Of a DNA stretch of 64,000 nt, positions 49,635 to 58,087 are shown piece after piece. The stretch is from assembly GCF_003054705.1 (NCBI RefSeq), contig NZ_QAYX01000024.1, positions 310,001 to 374,000 of the forward strand. Direction: 5' to 3'. The notes beneath the pieces were generated by a model. That model did no database searches. It saw nothing but the letters and a program-made list of their open reading frames with translations, and was not told the origin of the DNA. The stretch is from Opitutus sp. ER46 (GTDB taxonomy: Bacteria > Verrucomicrobiota > Verrucomicrobiia > Opitutales > Opitutaceae). Made by a program: the position numbers and the translations under genes. Position 1 is the first letter of the stretch; each line of letters starts with the position of its first letter.

Positions 49635-51185
49635 TCAGGCGCGGCGGTAGTGATCGGCGAGCTTGTAGCGCATGGCGTACAGGCCGAAGCACAGCGCGGC
49701 GACGAACGCGAAGACTGCGAAGAAGAACATCTGGAAGGCGGTCACGCCGAAGCCGGTGGATTTGATGGCGTTGGTGACGGCGGTGTTCTTGACGCCCGCG
49801 TTGACCACCAGGACCCAGAGGTTGCCGATCGTCACGGAGAGGTTCCAGAAGCTCATCAGTGCGCCCTTCATCGAGAGCGGGGCCTGACTGTAGGCGAATT
49901 CGAGGCCGGTGGCGGAGACGAGGACCTCACCGAGGGTGAGGAAGGCGTAAGGAAGGATCTGCCAGGTGATGGAGAGCGCGTTGCCGCGGTCCATGAGCAC
50001 CTGCAGGGTGCCGACGATGATCCAGGCGACGCCGGAGAGCGCGATGCCGGCAGTCATGCGGCGGAGCGCGGTCGGCTCGTAGCCGAAGCGGCGCAGGGCG
50101 GGGTAGACCACCAGGTTGTTGAGGGGGATCAGGATCATCACCAGAGCCGGGTTGAGCGCCTGCATCTGGGAGGACTGGAACCAGGACGGCTTCGTCATGG
50201 CGTCACCCTGGAGCACCCAGGTGGAGGCCTTCTGGTCGAAGAGGGACCAGAATGGGGTGACGAGCGTGAAGAGCACCAGCACGCGGAGGACGGAGCGCAC
50301 GCCCTCGATGGCCTCGTCGGGATGACGCCCGCGGGCGCCCTCGAGCTGCATCCAGACGCCGGCGCCGCCGAAGGCGATCACGGCCACAAGGGCCACGCAG
50401 GCGCCGATGACGAAACCGATCTTGGGGGCGGCGATCAGGGCGCCGAGACCGACGACGAGGCCGAGGATGGCGAGCGCCATGCCGGGCGTGCCGGACTTCA
50501 GCGCGGTCATGGAGACGTGCAGGAAGGAGTTGGGGTCGCGCGGCGCGGGCGGGACCATGACGTAGCGCTTGCGTCCGATCCACAGCAGGAGCGTGGCGAT
50601 GAACATCAGCGCGCCGGGCACGCCGAAGGCAATCTTGGCGCCGAAGCTGCGCAGGAAGATGGGCATCAGCAGCGAGGCGAAGAAGGACCCGAAGTTGATG
50701 ATCCAGTAGAAGGCGTCGAACACGACGCGGGCCAGGTGCTTGTTGGTCTGGTCGAACTGGTCGCCGACGAAGGCGGCGACGCACGGCTTGATGCCGCCGG
50801 AACCGAGCGCGATCAGAAGGAGGCCGGTGTAGAAGCCGGGCTTGGAGGTGTCGAAGATCGAAAGGAAGACGAAGCCGAGGCAGTACACCAGGCTGAGCCA
50901 GAAGATGGTGCGGTACTTGCCGAGGAGACGGTCGGCGATCCAGCCGCCGAGGAGGGGGAAGAAATACACGCCGATGACGAACGTGTGGAAGATCTCCTTC
51001 GCCTCCGGGCCGCGTTCGGACTCCGGCAGGTACAGCAGGAGCGAAGAAACGAGGAAGGCGGTGAGGATGTTCCGCATCCCGTAGAAACCGAAGCGCTCGC
51101 AGCCCTCGTTGCCGATGATCAGCGGAATCTGGCGCGGGACGCGGGCGGGTTCGGGCGGCGGAGTGGTGGCGGCGGGAGTCGACAT
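49635..51185 (-). CDS. POT-family proton-coupled oligopeptide transporter
   Basis: 516 residues from the ATG at 51185. The POT signature is at the N-terminus: 'IIGNEGCERFGFYGMRNILTAFL' carries the ExxERFxYYG motif (with F-x-F-Y-G). 'GGWIADRLLGKYRTIFW' and 'GSGGIKPCVAAFVGDQF' follow, the latter the second conserved POT block. Fourteen hydrophobic segments are expected for this length. It imports di- and tripeptides with H+. The frame continues to 51647, but that part translates a GTTCTC hexamer array as alternating Glu-Asn and is rejected. It converges with the SGNH gene across repeat locus E. Confidence 0.9.
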   Translation of the reverse strand: MSTPAATTPPPEPARVPRQIPLIIGNEGCERFGFYGMRNILTAFLVSSLLLYLPESERGPEAKEIFHTFVIGVYFFPLLGGWIADRLLGKYRTIFWLSLVYCLGFVFLSIFDTSKPGFYTGLLLIALGSGGIKPCVAAFVGDQFDQTNKHLARVVFDAFYWIINFGSFFASLLMPIFLRSFGAKIAFGVPGALMFIATLLLWIGRKRYVMVPPAPRDPNSFLHVSMTALKSGTPGMALAILGLVVGLGALIAAPKIGFVIGACVALVAVIAFGGAGVWMQLEGARGRHPDEAIEGVRSVLRVLVLFTLVTPFWSLFDQKASTWVLQGDAMTKPSWFQSSQMQALNPALVMILIPLNNLVVYPALRRFGYEPTALRRMTAGIALSGVAWIIVGTLQVLMDRGNALSITWQILPYAFLTLGEVLVSATGLEFAYSQAPLSMKGALMSFWNLSVTIGNLWVLVVNAGVKNTAVTNAIKSTGFGVTAFQMFFFAVFAFVAALCFGLYAMRYKLADHYRRA

Positions 51186-51330
51186 GGAGAGAAGGGAGAG
51201 GGAAAGCAGGCGGCGCGCCGACGCGTCACACGAGGGGAGAGGCGGGACGGCGGCGTTCGCGAGCCACGGTGAACAGGTAATCCGGTGAGCGGAAGGCGGA
51301 AAAGGCCCCAGGGGGGGAGCGCCCCCTAAG

Positions 51331-51614
51331 CTCTCTCTCTTCCTCTTACTCGTCCTCTTTCTCCCGCCCGTCCCTGCCCCGTCACCTCGCCCGTCGTTCT
51401 CGTTCTCGTTCTCGTTCTCGTTCTCGTTCTCGTTCTCGTTCTCGTTCTCCGCGGCGCGGCTACTGCAGCTCCGTCCCCGGCGCAACTTCACCCATCGCGC
51501 GACGCGGGCCGCCGGCGCCGGCGGCCACCGGCAACTTGATCTCGCACCGCCCAGATGACGGCCGCGGCACGCGGCCGTCATGAGAGAACGAGAAAGAGTA
51601 CGAGAAAGAGAAAG
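51331..51614 (-). repeat. Hexamer-tract/palindrome element, copy 3
   Basis: A pyrimidine tract (51331-51364), a short spacer, nine perfect GTTCTC units (51396-51449), about 105 bp, a GC palindrome with 12-bp arms (51555-51566 / 51570-51581, ATGACGGCCGCG) and a purine tract of GAGNAM hexamers (51581-51614). This is the same order as copy 2. A smaller G-run/C-run hairpin lies at 51310-51327. Together these fill most of the 518-bp gap between the POT transporter and glpD. Confidence 0.78.
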
Positions 51615-51640
51615 ATGTGACCGCCCTGAAGGGGCGGAGA

Positions 51641-51671
51641 GAAACAAACGGGGGCGCCTTGCGGCGCCCCC
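51641..51671 (-). terminator. Rho-independent-type terminator of the glp cassette
   Basis: On the minus strand GGGGGCGCC-GCAA-GGCGCCCCC (51671 down to 51650) is followed by GTTTGTTTC. It lies 33 bp after the glpD stop and so ends the five-gene cassette transcribed from 57885. Confidence 0.75.
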
Positions 51672-51703
51672 GGGTGCTTTATCTATGGCCTAATGGAAAA
51701 CGT

Positions 51704-53182
51704 TCAGCGCTTGGTGGGCGGCGGGACGGGAACGCCGACCGCAGCGCGGTAGGCGGCGATCTCCTGGGCGCGCCGTTCGGGCGTCCAGCCAGCGATCTCG
51801 GCCATCCAGGTGGCCACGCGTTCGGCGAGGTCGCCGGACTCGTAGTAGTGCCAGCTGCTGCGGCGCACGAGGACGTCGTCAAGGTGCACGGCCCACTCGT
51901 TCTTCACGTAGTGTTCCACGGCCTCGCGTGTGACGGGCGGCGGGACAATGCCGCTGAAGTTGTTGGGCACGTCCGTCGGCAGGAGCGGTTCCTGCGCGGT
52001 GCGGGAGCGGCCGGCGCTGTGGCCGAGGAAGCGGGCGATCTTGTCGACGGCCTGTTCGGCCATGAGCCGGTAGGTCGTGAGCTTGCCGCCGGCGATGTCC
52101 CACCAGCCCGGCTGCGGGTTCTTGATCTGGTGGGCGCGGGAGACGTCGGAGGGCGTGCCGTCCGGATTGGCGATGAGGGGACGGATACCGGCCCAGGAGC
52201 TGATGATGTCCTTTTCCTTGATCGCGTTGGACGGGAAGTAGTCGTTGACCGCGCGCAGGACGTACGTGACGTCCTCGTTGGCCACGCGAACGTCCTCGGG
52301 GGCGCCCTGGTAGTCGGTGTCGGTGGTGCCGATGATGACGCGCTTGCCCCAGGGAAGGACGAAGATGATGCGCTTGCCCTCGGTGATGACGACGGCGGCC
52401 GGCACGGGGAGGCGGCTGCGGTCGATGACGACGTGAATGCCCTTGCTGAGCCGGAGCTTCACGGAGCTGTGGCGGATCTGTTCGGCCCAGGGTCCGGTGG
52501 CATTGACGATGGTCTTGGCCTGGACGACGTACTTCTGGCCGGTGATCTTGTCCTCGAGCTGGATCTTCCAGAGGTCACCCTCGCGGGTGGAGTCGACGAA
52601 GCGGAGGTAGTTGGCGACCGTGGCGCCGTAGCGGGCCGCGGACGTCAGGGTGTCGTACACGAGCCGGGCGTCGCTGGTGAGGGCGTCGAAGTAGCGGACG
52701 CAGCCGCCGAGCTTCTCGCTGCGGAGGGTGGGCAGCATCTCGAGGGTCTCGCGGGCGTTGAAGCCGCGGGACGGCTGGAAATTGCGGCCGCCGCAAAGCA
52801 GGTCGTAAATCTTGACGCCGATGCGGAGCTGCCAGACCGGCCAGCCCTTGCCCTTGTAGGACGGGAAGAGGAAGCCCAGCGGATCGCCGAGGTGCGGCGC
52901 AATGTCGCGGATCGTCTTCTTTTCGACGCTGGCCTCATGCACGAGTCCGACCCGCCCCTGTTCGAGGTAGCGGATGCCGCCATGGAGGAGCCGGCTGGAG
53001 CGGCTGCTGGTGCCGAAGGCGAAGTCGTGCTGCTCGACGAGCGCCGTGCGCAGGCCGCGCATGGCTGCGTCGCGGGCGACGCCGCTGCCGACAACGCCGC
53101 CGCCGATGACGAAGACGTCGAGGGGGGCGGCGGTGAGCTTTGCCTGGATTTCCGGTCGGGAGAGAACCGTGTTTGCCGTCAT
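51704..53182 (-). CDS. glpD: FAD-dependent sn-glycerol-3-phosphate dehydrogenase
   Basis: 492 residues. N-terminal FAD Rossmann motif 'DVFVIGGGVVGSGVARDAAMRG' (22-43), then 'GTSSRSSRLLHGGIRYLEQG', the classic GlpD signature, 'INATGPWAEQIR'-like 'VNATGPWAEQI', 'GTTDTDYQG' and 'GGKLTTYRLMAEQAVD' near the C-terminus, followed by the helical C-terminal domain. It oxidises sn-glycerol-3-phosphate to DHAP at the membrane and passes electrons to quinone. It overlaps the HAD phosphatase gene by 4 bp and is the last gene of the cassette, with a terminator 33 bp beyond. Confidence 0.94.
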   Translation of the reverse strand: MTANTVLSRPEIQAKLTAAPLDVFVIGGGVVGSGVARDAAMRGLRTALVEQHDFAFGTSSRSSRLLHGGIRYLEQGRVGLVHEASVEKKTIRDIAPHLGDPLGFLFPSYKGKGWPVWQLRIGVKIYDLLCGGRNFQPSRGFNARETLEMLPTLRSEKLGGCVRYFDALTSDARLVYDTLTSAARYGATVANYLRFVDSTREGDLWKIQLEDKITGQKYVVQAKTIVNATGPWAEQIRHSSVKLRLSKGIHVVIDRSRLPVPAAVVITEGKRIIFVLPWGKRVIIGTTDTDYQGAPEDVRVANEDVTYVLRAVNDYFPSNAIKEKDIISSWAGIRPLIANPDGTPSDVSRAHQIKNPQPGWWDIAGGKLTTYRLMAEQAVDKIARFLGHSAGRSRTAQEPLLPTDVPNNFSGIVPPPVTREAVEHYVKNEWAVHLDDVLVRRSSWHYYESGDLAERVATWMAEIAGWTPERRAQEIAAYRAAVGVPVPPPTKR

Positions 53183-54051
53183 AGGGAGGTTGGGTTGGAG
53201 CGGGCGGTGGCGATGGCTTCGCCGAGTTCGGCCAGCGTGGGGACCACGAGGTCGGGAGGCGGGTTGGCGGCGGCGGCGTCTGCGGCGGTGGCCTCGCCCG
53301 AGAGGACGAGGACGCCGAGGGCCTTGGCGCGGTGCGCCATCATCATGTCCGTGTAAATGCGGTCACCGACCATCGCGATCTGCTCGGAGCGCAGACCATG
53401 GCGGTCGCGGATGCCGTCGAGCATGGACGGGTCGGGTTTGCCGAAGGTCTGGTCGGGGGTGCGGCCGGCGGCCTGGGCGAGTGCGGCGCAGATCGAACCG
53501 CAGTCGACGAGGACGTTGGGCAGATCGGTCGGGCAGACGAGGTCGGGATTGGTCGCGAAGTAGGGCTTGCCCCGGTGAATCCACCATGCGCTGCGGCAGA
53601 GGCGGGCGTAGGTGAGCGTCAGGTCGAAGCCGACGACGACGGCATCGGGTTCGTCCTTGGGGTCGTCCGCGGTGAGCGTGAAGCCGGCGGCGGCGAACTC
53701 GGCCTGCATGCTGGGCGTGCCGAGGACAAAGAGGCGGCGGAGCTCCGGGCGGCGGCTGCGGAGGAAGTCGATCGTCGCCAGGGCCGAGGTGTAGAGCTGG
53801 TCGGGCGCGGCCGGGACCCCGATCTTGCGCAGATGGGCGAGGTAGTCGGCGGCGCTCTTGGACGGGTTGTTCGTCAGGAAGGAGCAGCCGATGCCGAGCG
53901 ACTTCATCCGCTCGAGAAAGGGCAGCGTGCACGCGAAGAGCGTGCCGCCCTTGTAGATGGTGCCATCCATGTCGAGGGCGACGTGGCGGAGGCCGCGCAG
54001 CGAGCGCGCGAGCGCGGGAGAGAAGGAAGAAGCGGGAGAGGACGCAGGCAT
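53179..54051 (-). CDS. HAD-family phosphatase of the NagD/AraL type
   Basis: 290 residues from the ATG at 54051, 7 bp after the glpT stop. HAD motifs: 'HVALDMDGTIYKGG' (nucleophile Asp27, Asp29), 'CSFLTNNPSKSAADY' (motif II Thr/Asn), 'GKPDPSMLDG' (motif III Lys) and 'MVGDRIYTDMMMAHRA' (motif IV). The C2A-type cap between motifs II and III is that of NagD, AraL and phosphoglycolate phosphatases. Such enzymes hydrolyse sugar or glycerol phosphates. It is cotranscribed with an AraM-type G1P dehydrogenase, as araL is with araM in Bacillus subtilis, so a role in removing glycerol phosphates is plausible. The frame runs to 54279 inside glpT; ignored. Confidence 0.85.
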   Translation of the reverse strand: MPASSPASSFSPALARSLRGLRHVALDMDGTIYKGGTLFACTLPFLERMKSLGIGCSFLTNNPSKSAADYLAHLRKIGVPAAPDQLYTSALATIDFLRSRRPELRRLFVLGTPSMQAEFAAAGFTLTADDPKDEPDAVVVGFDLTLTYARLCRSAWWIHRGKPYFATNPDLVCPTDLPNVLVDCGSICAALAQAAGRTPDQTFGKPDPSMLDGIRDRHGLRSEQIAMVGDRIYTDMMMAHRAKALGVLVLSGEATAADAAAANPPPDLVVPTLAELGEAIATARSNPTSL

Positions 54052-54058
54052 CGGAGGC

Positions 54059-55369
54059 TTACTCGTCGTAGCCATGGGCCTTGGCGGGCCAGGCGAGGAT
54101 AAACATGAAGGTGCCGATCGCGCCGACGCCGAGGAGGGCGCCGAAGGCGATGTCCCAGCCGGAGGTCTGGACGAGTTTGCCGAGGCCCCAGCCGGAGATG
54201 AGCGTGCTGGCGTAGCCGAACAGGCCGGTGAAACCGGCGGCGGTGGCGGCGGCGCGCTTGGTGGCGAGATTGGCGGCAATGATGCCGATGAGGGCCTGCG
54301 GGCCGTAGATGAAGAATCCGGCGGCGCCGAGGAAGACCATGGACATGACGGGCGAGTCGCCGGGGATCTTCCAGAAGGCGAAGAGCGAGGTGGCGGCCCC
54401 GATCATGCAGAGGACGCACATGCGGGCGCCGCGGCCGCCGAAGAACTTGTCGGTGGCCCAGCCGGCGAGGAGCATGCCGATGAGGCCGGAGACCTCAAAG
54501 CCGGCGACCATCCAGCCCGCGTGATGGAGGGAGAAGCCCTTCATCTCCTTCAGCAGCGTCGGACCCCAGTCGAGGACGGCGAAGCGGAGGATGTAGACGA
54601 AGAAGTTGGCGAGGGAGATCCACCAGATGTACGGGTTGCCGAACACGTGGCGGCGGACGAAGGTCTTGTACTCCTCCGTGCTCTTGTCCTCGTTGTGCGC
54701 GTGCTGGGTGCCGGTGACCTGGATTTCCGGGAGGCCGACGGAGGTCGGGGTGTCGCGCAGCAGGAGGAAGAGAATGATGCCGGCGAGCGTGCAGAGGATG
54801 GCGGGGGCGAAGAAGCACCAGCGCCAGCCGAAGGCGACGATGTAGCCGCAGAAGACGGCGGCAACCCAGGCGCCGATGGAGTGCGACGTGTTCCAGATGG
54901 ACATCTTGGTCGCGAGGCGCTCGGGCGGGAACCAGTGGGTCATGAGCCGGCAGCACGGGGGGAACCCCATGCCCTGCACCCAGCCATTGACCATCCAGGC
55001 GACGCCGAGGAAGAGGACGCTGGAGCTGAAGCCGAAGAAGACGTTGGCCACGACCGAGAGCATCAGGCCGGCGACCATGAAGTAGCGGGCGTTGGCGCGG
55101 TCGGCCCACATGCCGTTGACGAAGCGGGACACGCCGTAGAGCAGGCCGTGCAGCGTCAGGAACAGGCCGAGGTCGGCCTTCGTGATGTGCAGGTCCTCCT
55201 GCATTGCCGGCATCGCGAAGCTGAGGTTCTTGCGGACGAAGTAGAACGCGGCGTAGCCGAACATCAGCGACACCAGCGTGCGCGTCTGCCAGTAGCGGAA
55301 GCGGCGCGCGACCTCGGGGTTCGATTCCGGGGTGGCGGGCGCGGGGGCGGAGGCGGAGGACGCGTTCAT
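54059..55369 (-). CDS. glpT: GlpT-type organophosphate:phosphate antiporter
   Basis: 436 residues from the ATG at 55369, twelve membrane segments. The family signature 'FGYAAFYFVRKNLSFAMPAM' supplies the TM1 Arg of GlpT/UhpT. Others are 'GLFLTLHGLLYGVSRFVNGMWADR', 'GWVQGMGFPPCCRLMTHWF' and 'GPQALIGIIAANLATKRAAATAAGFTGLFGY', all conserved in the organophosphate:Pi antiporter family. It exchanges external glycerol phosphate (or a related phosphate ester) for internal Pi. It is separated from the upstream G1P dehydrogenase gene by 133 bp with several palindromes, so its level may be set separately. Confidence 0.92.
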   Translation of the reverse strand: MNASSASAPAPATPESNPEVARRFRYWQTRTLVSLMFGYAAFYFVRKNLSFAMPAMQEDLHITKADLGLFLTLHGLLYGVSRFVNGMWADRANARYFMVAGLMLSVVANVFFGFSSSVLFLGVAWMVNGWVQGMGFPPCCRLMTHWFPPERLATKMSIWNTSHSIGAWVAAVFCGYIVAFGWRWCFFAPAILCTLAGIILFLLLRDTPTSVGLPEIQVTGTQHAHNEDKSTEEYKTFVRRHVFGNPYIWWISLANFFVYILRFAVLDWGPTLLKEMKGFSLHHAGWMVAGFEVSGLIGMLLAGWATDKFFGGRGARMCVLCMIGAATSLFAFWKIPGDSPVMSMVFLGAAGFFIYGPQALIGIIAANLATKRAAATAAGFTGLFGYASTLISGWGLGKLVQTSGWDIAFGALLGVGAIGTFMFILAWPAKAHGYDE

Positions 55370-55433
55370 GGCGGGAGGATCAGCAACGTGGAGAAGCGGG
55401 CGGCGAAGGGCCAGCTCAACTCGCATCGAATAT

Positions 55434-55494
55434 CTATGCGCATAGGGAGTTTGCGCGGCTCAGCCGCGGGAAAGGGCCGGCGCGGCGCCGGCCC
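55434..55494 (-). promoter_or_regulatory. Three nested palindromes between the G1P dehydrogenase gene and glpT
   Basis: In 61 bp there are CTATGCGCATAG (55434-55445, perfect), CGCGGCT-C-AGCCGCG (55454-55468) and GGGCCGGCGC-G-GCGCCGGCCC (55474-55494). Read in the direction of transcription, the strongest hairpin comes first and is followed by TTTCCC, so it may attenuate readthrough; the 12-bp palindrome nearest glpT has operator symmetry. Confidence 0.5.
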
Positions 55495-55502
55495 GGGCAG
55501 TT

Positions 55503-56888
55503 TCAGGGGTGGGCGGGGGCCCAGGGGCCGCGCGGGCCGAAGATCTCGTCGAGGCAGGCCTCGGTCACGCCGGCGCGCAGCGCGAGGTCGAGCACGGTGA
55601 AGCGGCGGCGGATGAACTGCGCGCGGATGAAGGTGCGGCGCAGGCGCTCCAGCGGGATGCCGATTTCGCGCGGGTCGGTGGGCGCGCCCACCGCTCGCAG
55701 CCGGGCGCGGGCGTCCGCGAACGGAATCAGCTGCGTCTGCAGCCGGCGGCGCAGCTCGGGCCAGCCGGCGCGGAGGCGCGTGAGCTGCGTGCGCAGCTCG
55801 GCGGGCGTGACGTGCTTCGCCTGGGTCTCGCGCACCGCCGTGGCGAGGAACTCGTCGCCGGTAAAGAGGGTTTCCGTCGTGCGCCGGATGGCCGCGGCGT
55901 CGGGCCACCGGGCGACCGCCGCCTCGACGTCCAGTTGTTCGAGGGGCTGGCGCAGCAGCGCCTCGTAGAAGGCGGTGACCGCGAGCGTGGCGATGCCCAC
56001 CTTGAAGCCGTGGGAGGGGGCCGCCCCCTGGTGGGTGTGGTGCTCCATGTCCCAGAGGTGGCTGAACTGGTGTTCGGCGCCGGAGGCGGGCCGGCTCGTC
56101 TTCGTCCATTGCATGGCGAACCCGCCGAGCATCAGCCCCTCGACGAGCGGCATGAGGGCGGAGGCCTTGCCGGCGCGGGCGCCGGCGGGATCCGCCAGGG
56201 CGTCGCGCAGGCCGCCCTGCACGATGGCCCAGGCGCGCGGGTCGATGGGTTCCGCGCCGATCGCGTCGGCGAGGATCCAGTCGGCGCCCGCGGGCACCTT
56301 GGCAAAGAGGTCGGCGTAGCCCGAGGCGGTCATCGCCGTGGGCGCCTGGCAAAGGATGTCGGTGTCCGCCACGACCGCGCGGGGCGCGGGGCAGTTGAAG
56401 GTCTGCTTTGCGCCCTCGAAGGTGATGGACGCCCCGAAGGCGGTGTAGCCGTCCATCGAGGCGGCCGTGCCGACGCACAGGTAGGACGGCCGGCCGGTGC
56501 GGTGGGTGACCAGCTTGGTGAGGTCGTTGATGGTGCCGGAGCCGACGGCGATCGCGATCGCGTCGTGCAACCGCAGCGCCGCCTCGAGCTGCTCGACGTA
56601 CTTGAACTCGGCATACAGGGCCGGGTCGGTGAAGATAAACGGCGGCAGGGTCTCGATGTGAGCGGCGGCCAGAGCGGCCGCCACGGTCTGGCCGGCGAGC
56701 GCGAACGTCCGCGGGTCCGCGACGATGATGGCGCGCGCGCCCGGGAAGTGCGTGCGGAAGACCTCGGGCACGAGCCGGAGGACGCCGGGACCGACGTGCA
56801 GCGCGCGGGTGTCGTTCGCGCAGGCGAGCGCCTCGGCAAGCGTGAGGCGGGAGCCGTTGGAGGGGAGTTGGGTGGTGCTGGTGGCCAT
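55503..56888 (-). CDS. sn-glycerol-1-phosphate dehydrogenase (AraM/EgsA family)
   Basis: 461 residues from the ATG at 56888, 22 bp after the regulator stop. It belongs to the iron-containing alcohol dehydrogenase superfamily, G1PDH branch: 'AIAVGSGTINDLTKLV' (112-127, nucleotide binding), 'VGTAASMDGYTAFGASI' (139-155), metal ligands probably Asp193 in 'GYADLFAK', His273/277 in 'EHQFSHLWDMEHH' and His293 in 'PSHGFKVGI'. AraM from Bacillus interconverts DHAP and sn-glycerol-1-phosphate with NAD(P)H. Paired here with GlpD and GlpT it may run as an oxidation of G1P to DHAP; direction is inference. Confidence 0.88.
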   Translation of the reverse strand: MATSTTQLPSNGSRLTLAEALACANDTRALHVGPGVLRLVPEVFRTHFPGARAIIVADPRTFALAGQTVAAALAAAHIETLPPFIFTDPALYAEFKYVEQLEAALRLHDAIAIAVGSGTINDLTKLVTHRTGRPSYLCVGTAASMDGYTAFGASITFEGAKQTFNCPAPRAVVADTDILCQAPTAMTASGYADLFAKVPAGADWILADAIGAEPIDPRAWAIVQGGLRDALADPAGARAGKASALMPLVEGLMLGGFAMQWTKTSRPASGAEHQFSHLWDMEHHTHQGAAPSHGFKVGIATLAVTAFYEALLRQPLEQLDVEAAVARWPDAAAIRRTTETLFTGDEFLATAVRETQAKHVTPAELRTQLTRLRAGWPELRRRLQTQLIPFADARARLRAVGAPTDPREIGIPLERLRRTFIRAQFIRRRFTVLDLALRAGVTEACLDEIFGPRGPWAPAHP

Positions 56889-56910
56889 CGGATTGGAGCT
56901 GGACGCGGCG

Positions 56911-57885
56911 TCAGGGCCGGGTTTTGCGGCGCGGGGCCGCAGGCGTGGCGGCGAGCAGGGCGGCCGCGCCGAGTTCATCAATGAGCAAAGACTTGAGAAT
57001 GCCGCCCTGGAGGGCCGCGAGGATCGCAGCCGTGCGATCGGCGCCGGAAACGACGCCGATGACCTCCGGGATCCGCCGGAGCTGCTCCAGGGAGATGCTG
57101 ATCACCCGGTGGCGCCAGCTCGTGGCGCACTCGGCGCCGGCGGCGTTGAGGAAACGGCCGCAGATTTCGCCGACGGCGCCGGCCCGCTCGAGTTCGCCGG
57201 CCATGGTGGCGTCGAGGGTGCCGCGCTCGGCGAACACCGAGTTGCCCAGAACGCCGACGCCGACGAGGGCGACGGATGCGCGGTCGAGGTGTTCCTGAAC
57301 GCGACGGACCTGGGGCAGCTCCAGCAGGGCATCACGGGTGCGGCGTTCGGGGATGAAGGCGGGGGTGTTGAGGGCGAGAAAGCTGCCGCCCTGGCGCTGG
57401 GCGACGACCCGCCCCACCTCGTGGGCGTCGTAAATGCTGGTCGTGGAATCAACGCTGCCCATGGCCTGCACGATGGTCAGGGCCTTGCTGCGGGCGACGG
57501 GCAGCTGCAGCACGAGCTCGTGAATCGTGCGCCCGCCGGCGACCGCGACGATGGCGCGCGGGGGAATGAGGGCGTCGACCACCGCGGCGCCGAAATGCCC
57601 GACCGAGCGGCGGACGTCGGTGCCCAGCCGGTCGCCACACTTGATCACCACCACCTGGCGCAGCCCGAACCGGGCGCGCAGCCGCTCCTCGAGCTCGGGG
57701 CGGCGGGGATCGTAATCCGCCACCGTGATGCGGACGATGCCGCGTTCGCGGGCCACGGCGAGCAGGCGGGAGACCTTGGCCTGGGAGACGCGGGCGAAGC
57801 GGGCCACGTCGCTCTGCCCGAGGCCGTCTATATAATAGAGGCGCGCCACCAACCGGAGCTGATCGTCAGAATAATCATGCGACAT
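56911..57885 (-). CDS. SorC/DeoR-type (SorC family) transcriptional regulator
   Basis: 324 residues from the ATG at 57885. N-terminal helix-turn-helix 'ARLYYIDGLGQSDVARFARVSQAKVSRLLAVARERGIVRI' followed by the SorC sugar-phosphate-binding domain ('ELEERLRARFGLRQVVVI', 'VAVAGGRTIHELVLQL', 'GVGVLGNSVFAERG', 'GVVSGADRTAAILAAL'). SorC regulators bind sugar phosphates, which suits a cassette handling glycerol phosphates. It is the first gene of the cassette and probably autoregulates. The frame continues to 58056 but overlaps the promoter region shared with the divergent TonB receptor. Confidence 0.9.
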   Translation of the reverse strand: MSHDYSDDQLRLVARLYYIDGLGQSDVARFARVSQAKVSRLLAVARERGIVRITVADYDPRRPELEERLRARFGLRQVVVIKCGDRLGTDVRRSVGHFGAAVVDALIPPRAIVAVAGGRTIHELVLQLPVARSKALTIVQAMGSVDSTTSIYDAHEVGRVVAQRQGGSFLALNTPAFIPERRTRDALLELPQVRRVQEHLDRASVALVGVGVLGNSVFAERGTLDATMAGELERAGAVGEICGRFLNAAGAECATSWRHRVISISLEQLRRIPEVIGVVSGADRTAAILAALQGGILKSLLIDELGAAALLAATPAAPRRKTRP

Positions 57886-58087
57886 TGGTATGTAGCGACG
57901 GTCGGAAGCGGCCGGTGCGCGGGGTGTGGCGAACCCCGCGCGGCTAGTCGGGGCCGGGCTGGCCGATTCGGGATGGGGTGCGTGAGGCTGTAACGTAAAT
58001 GGCACCGGCGAAGGATTGACACGGGGAATCAGCGGGCTCAAAAGAATGAATGTCAATGCGGAATATTTATTCTACACCCTAACCGCC

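Noticed and set aside
51396-51449. A CRISPR-like array made by the nine GTTCTC units
   Set aside because: Units are contiguous 6-mers without spacers and no cas gene is present.
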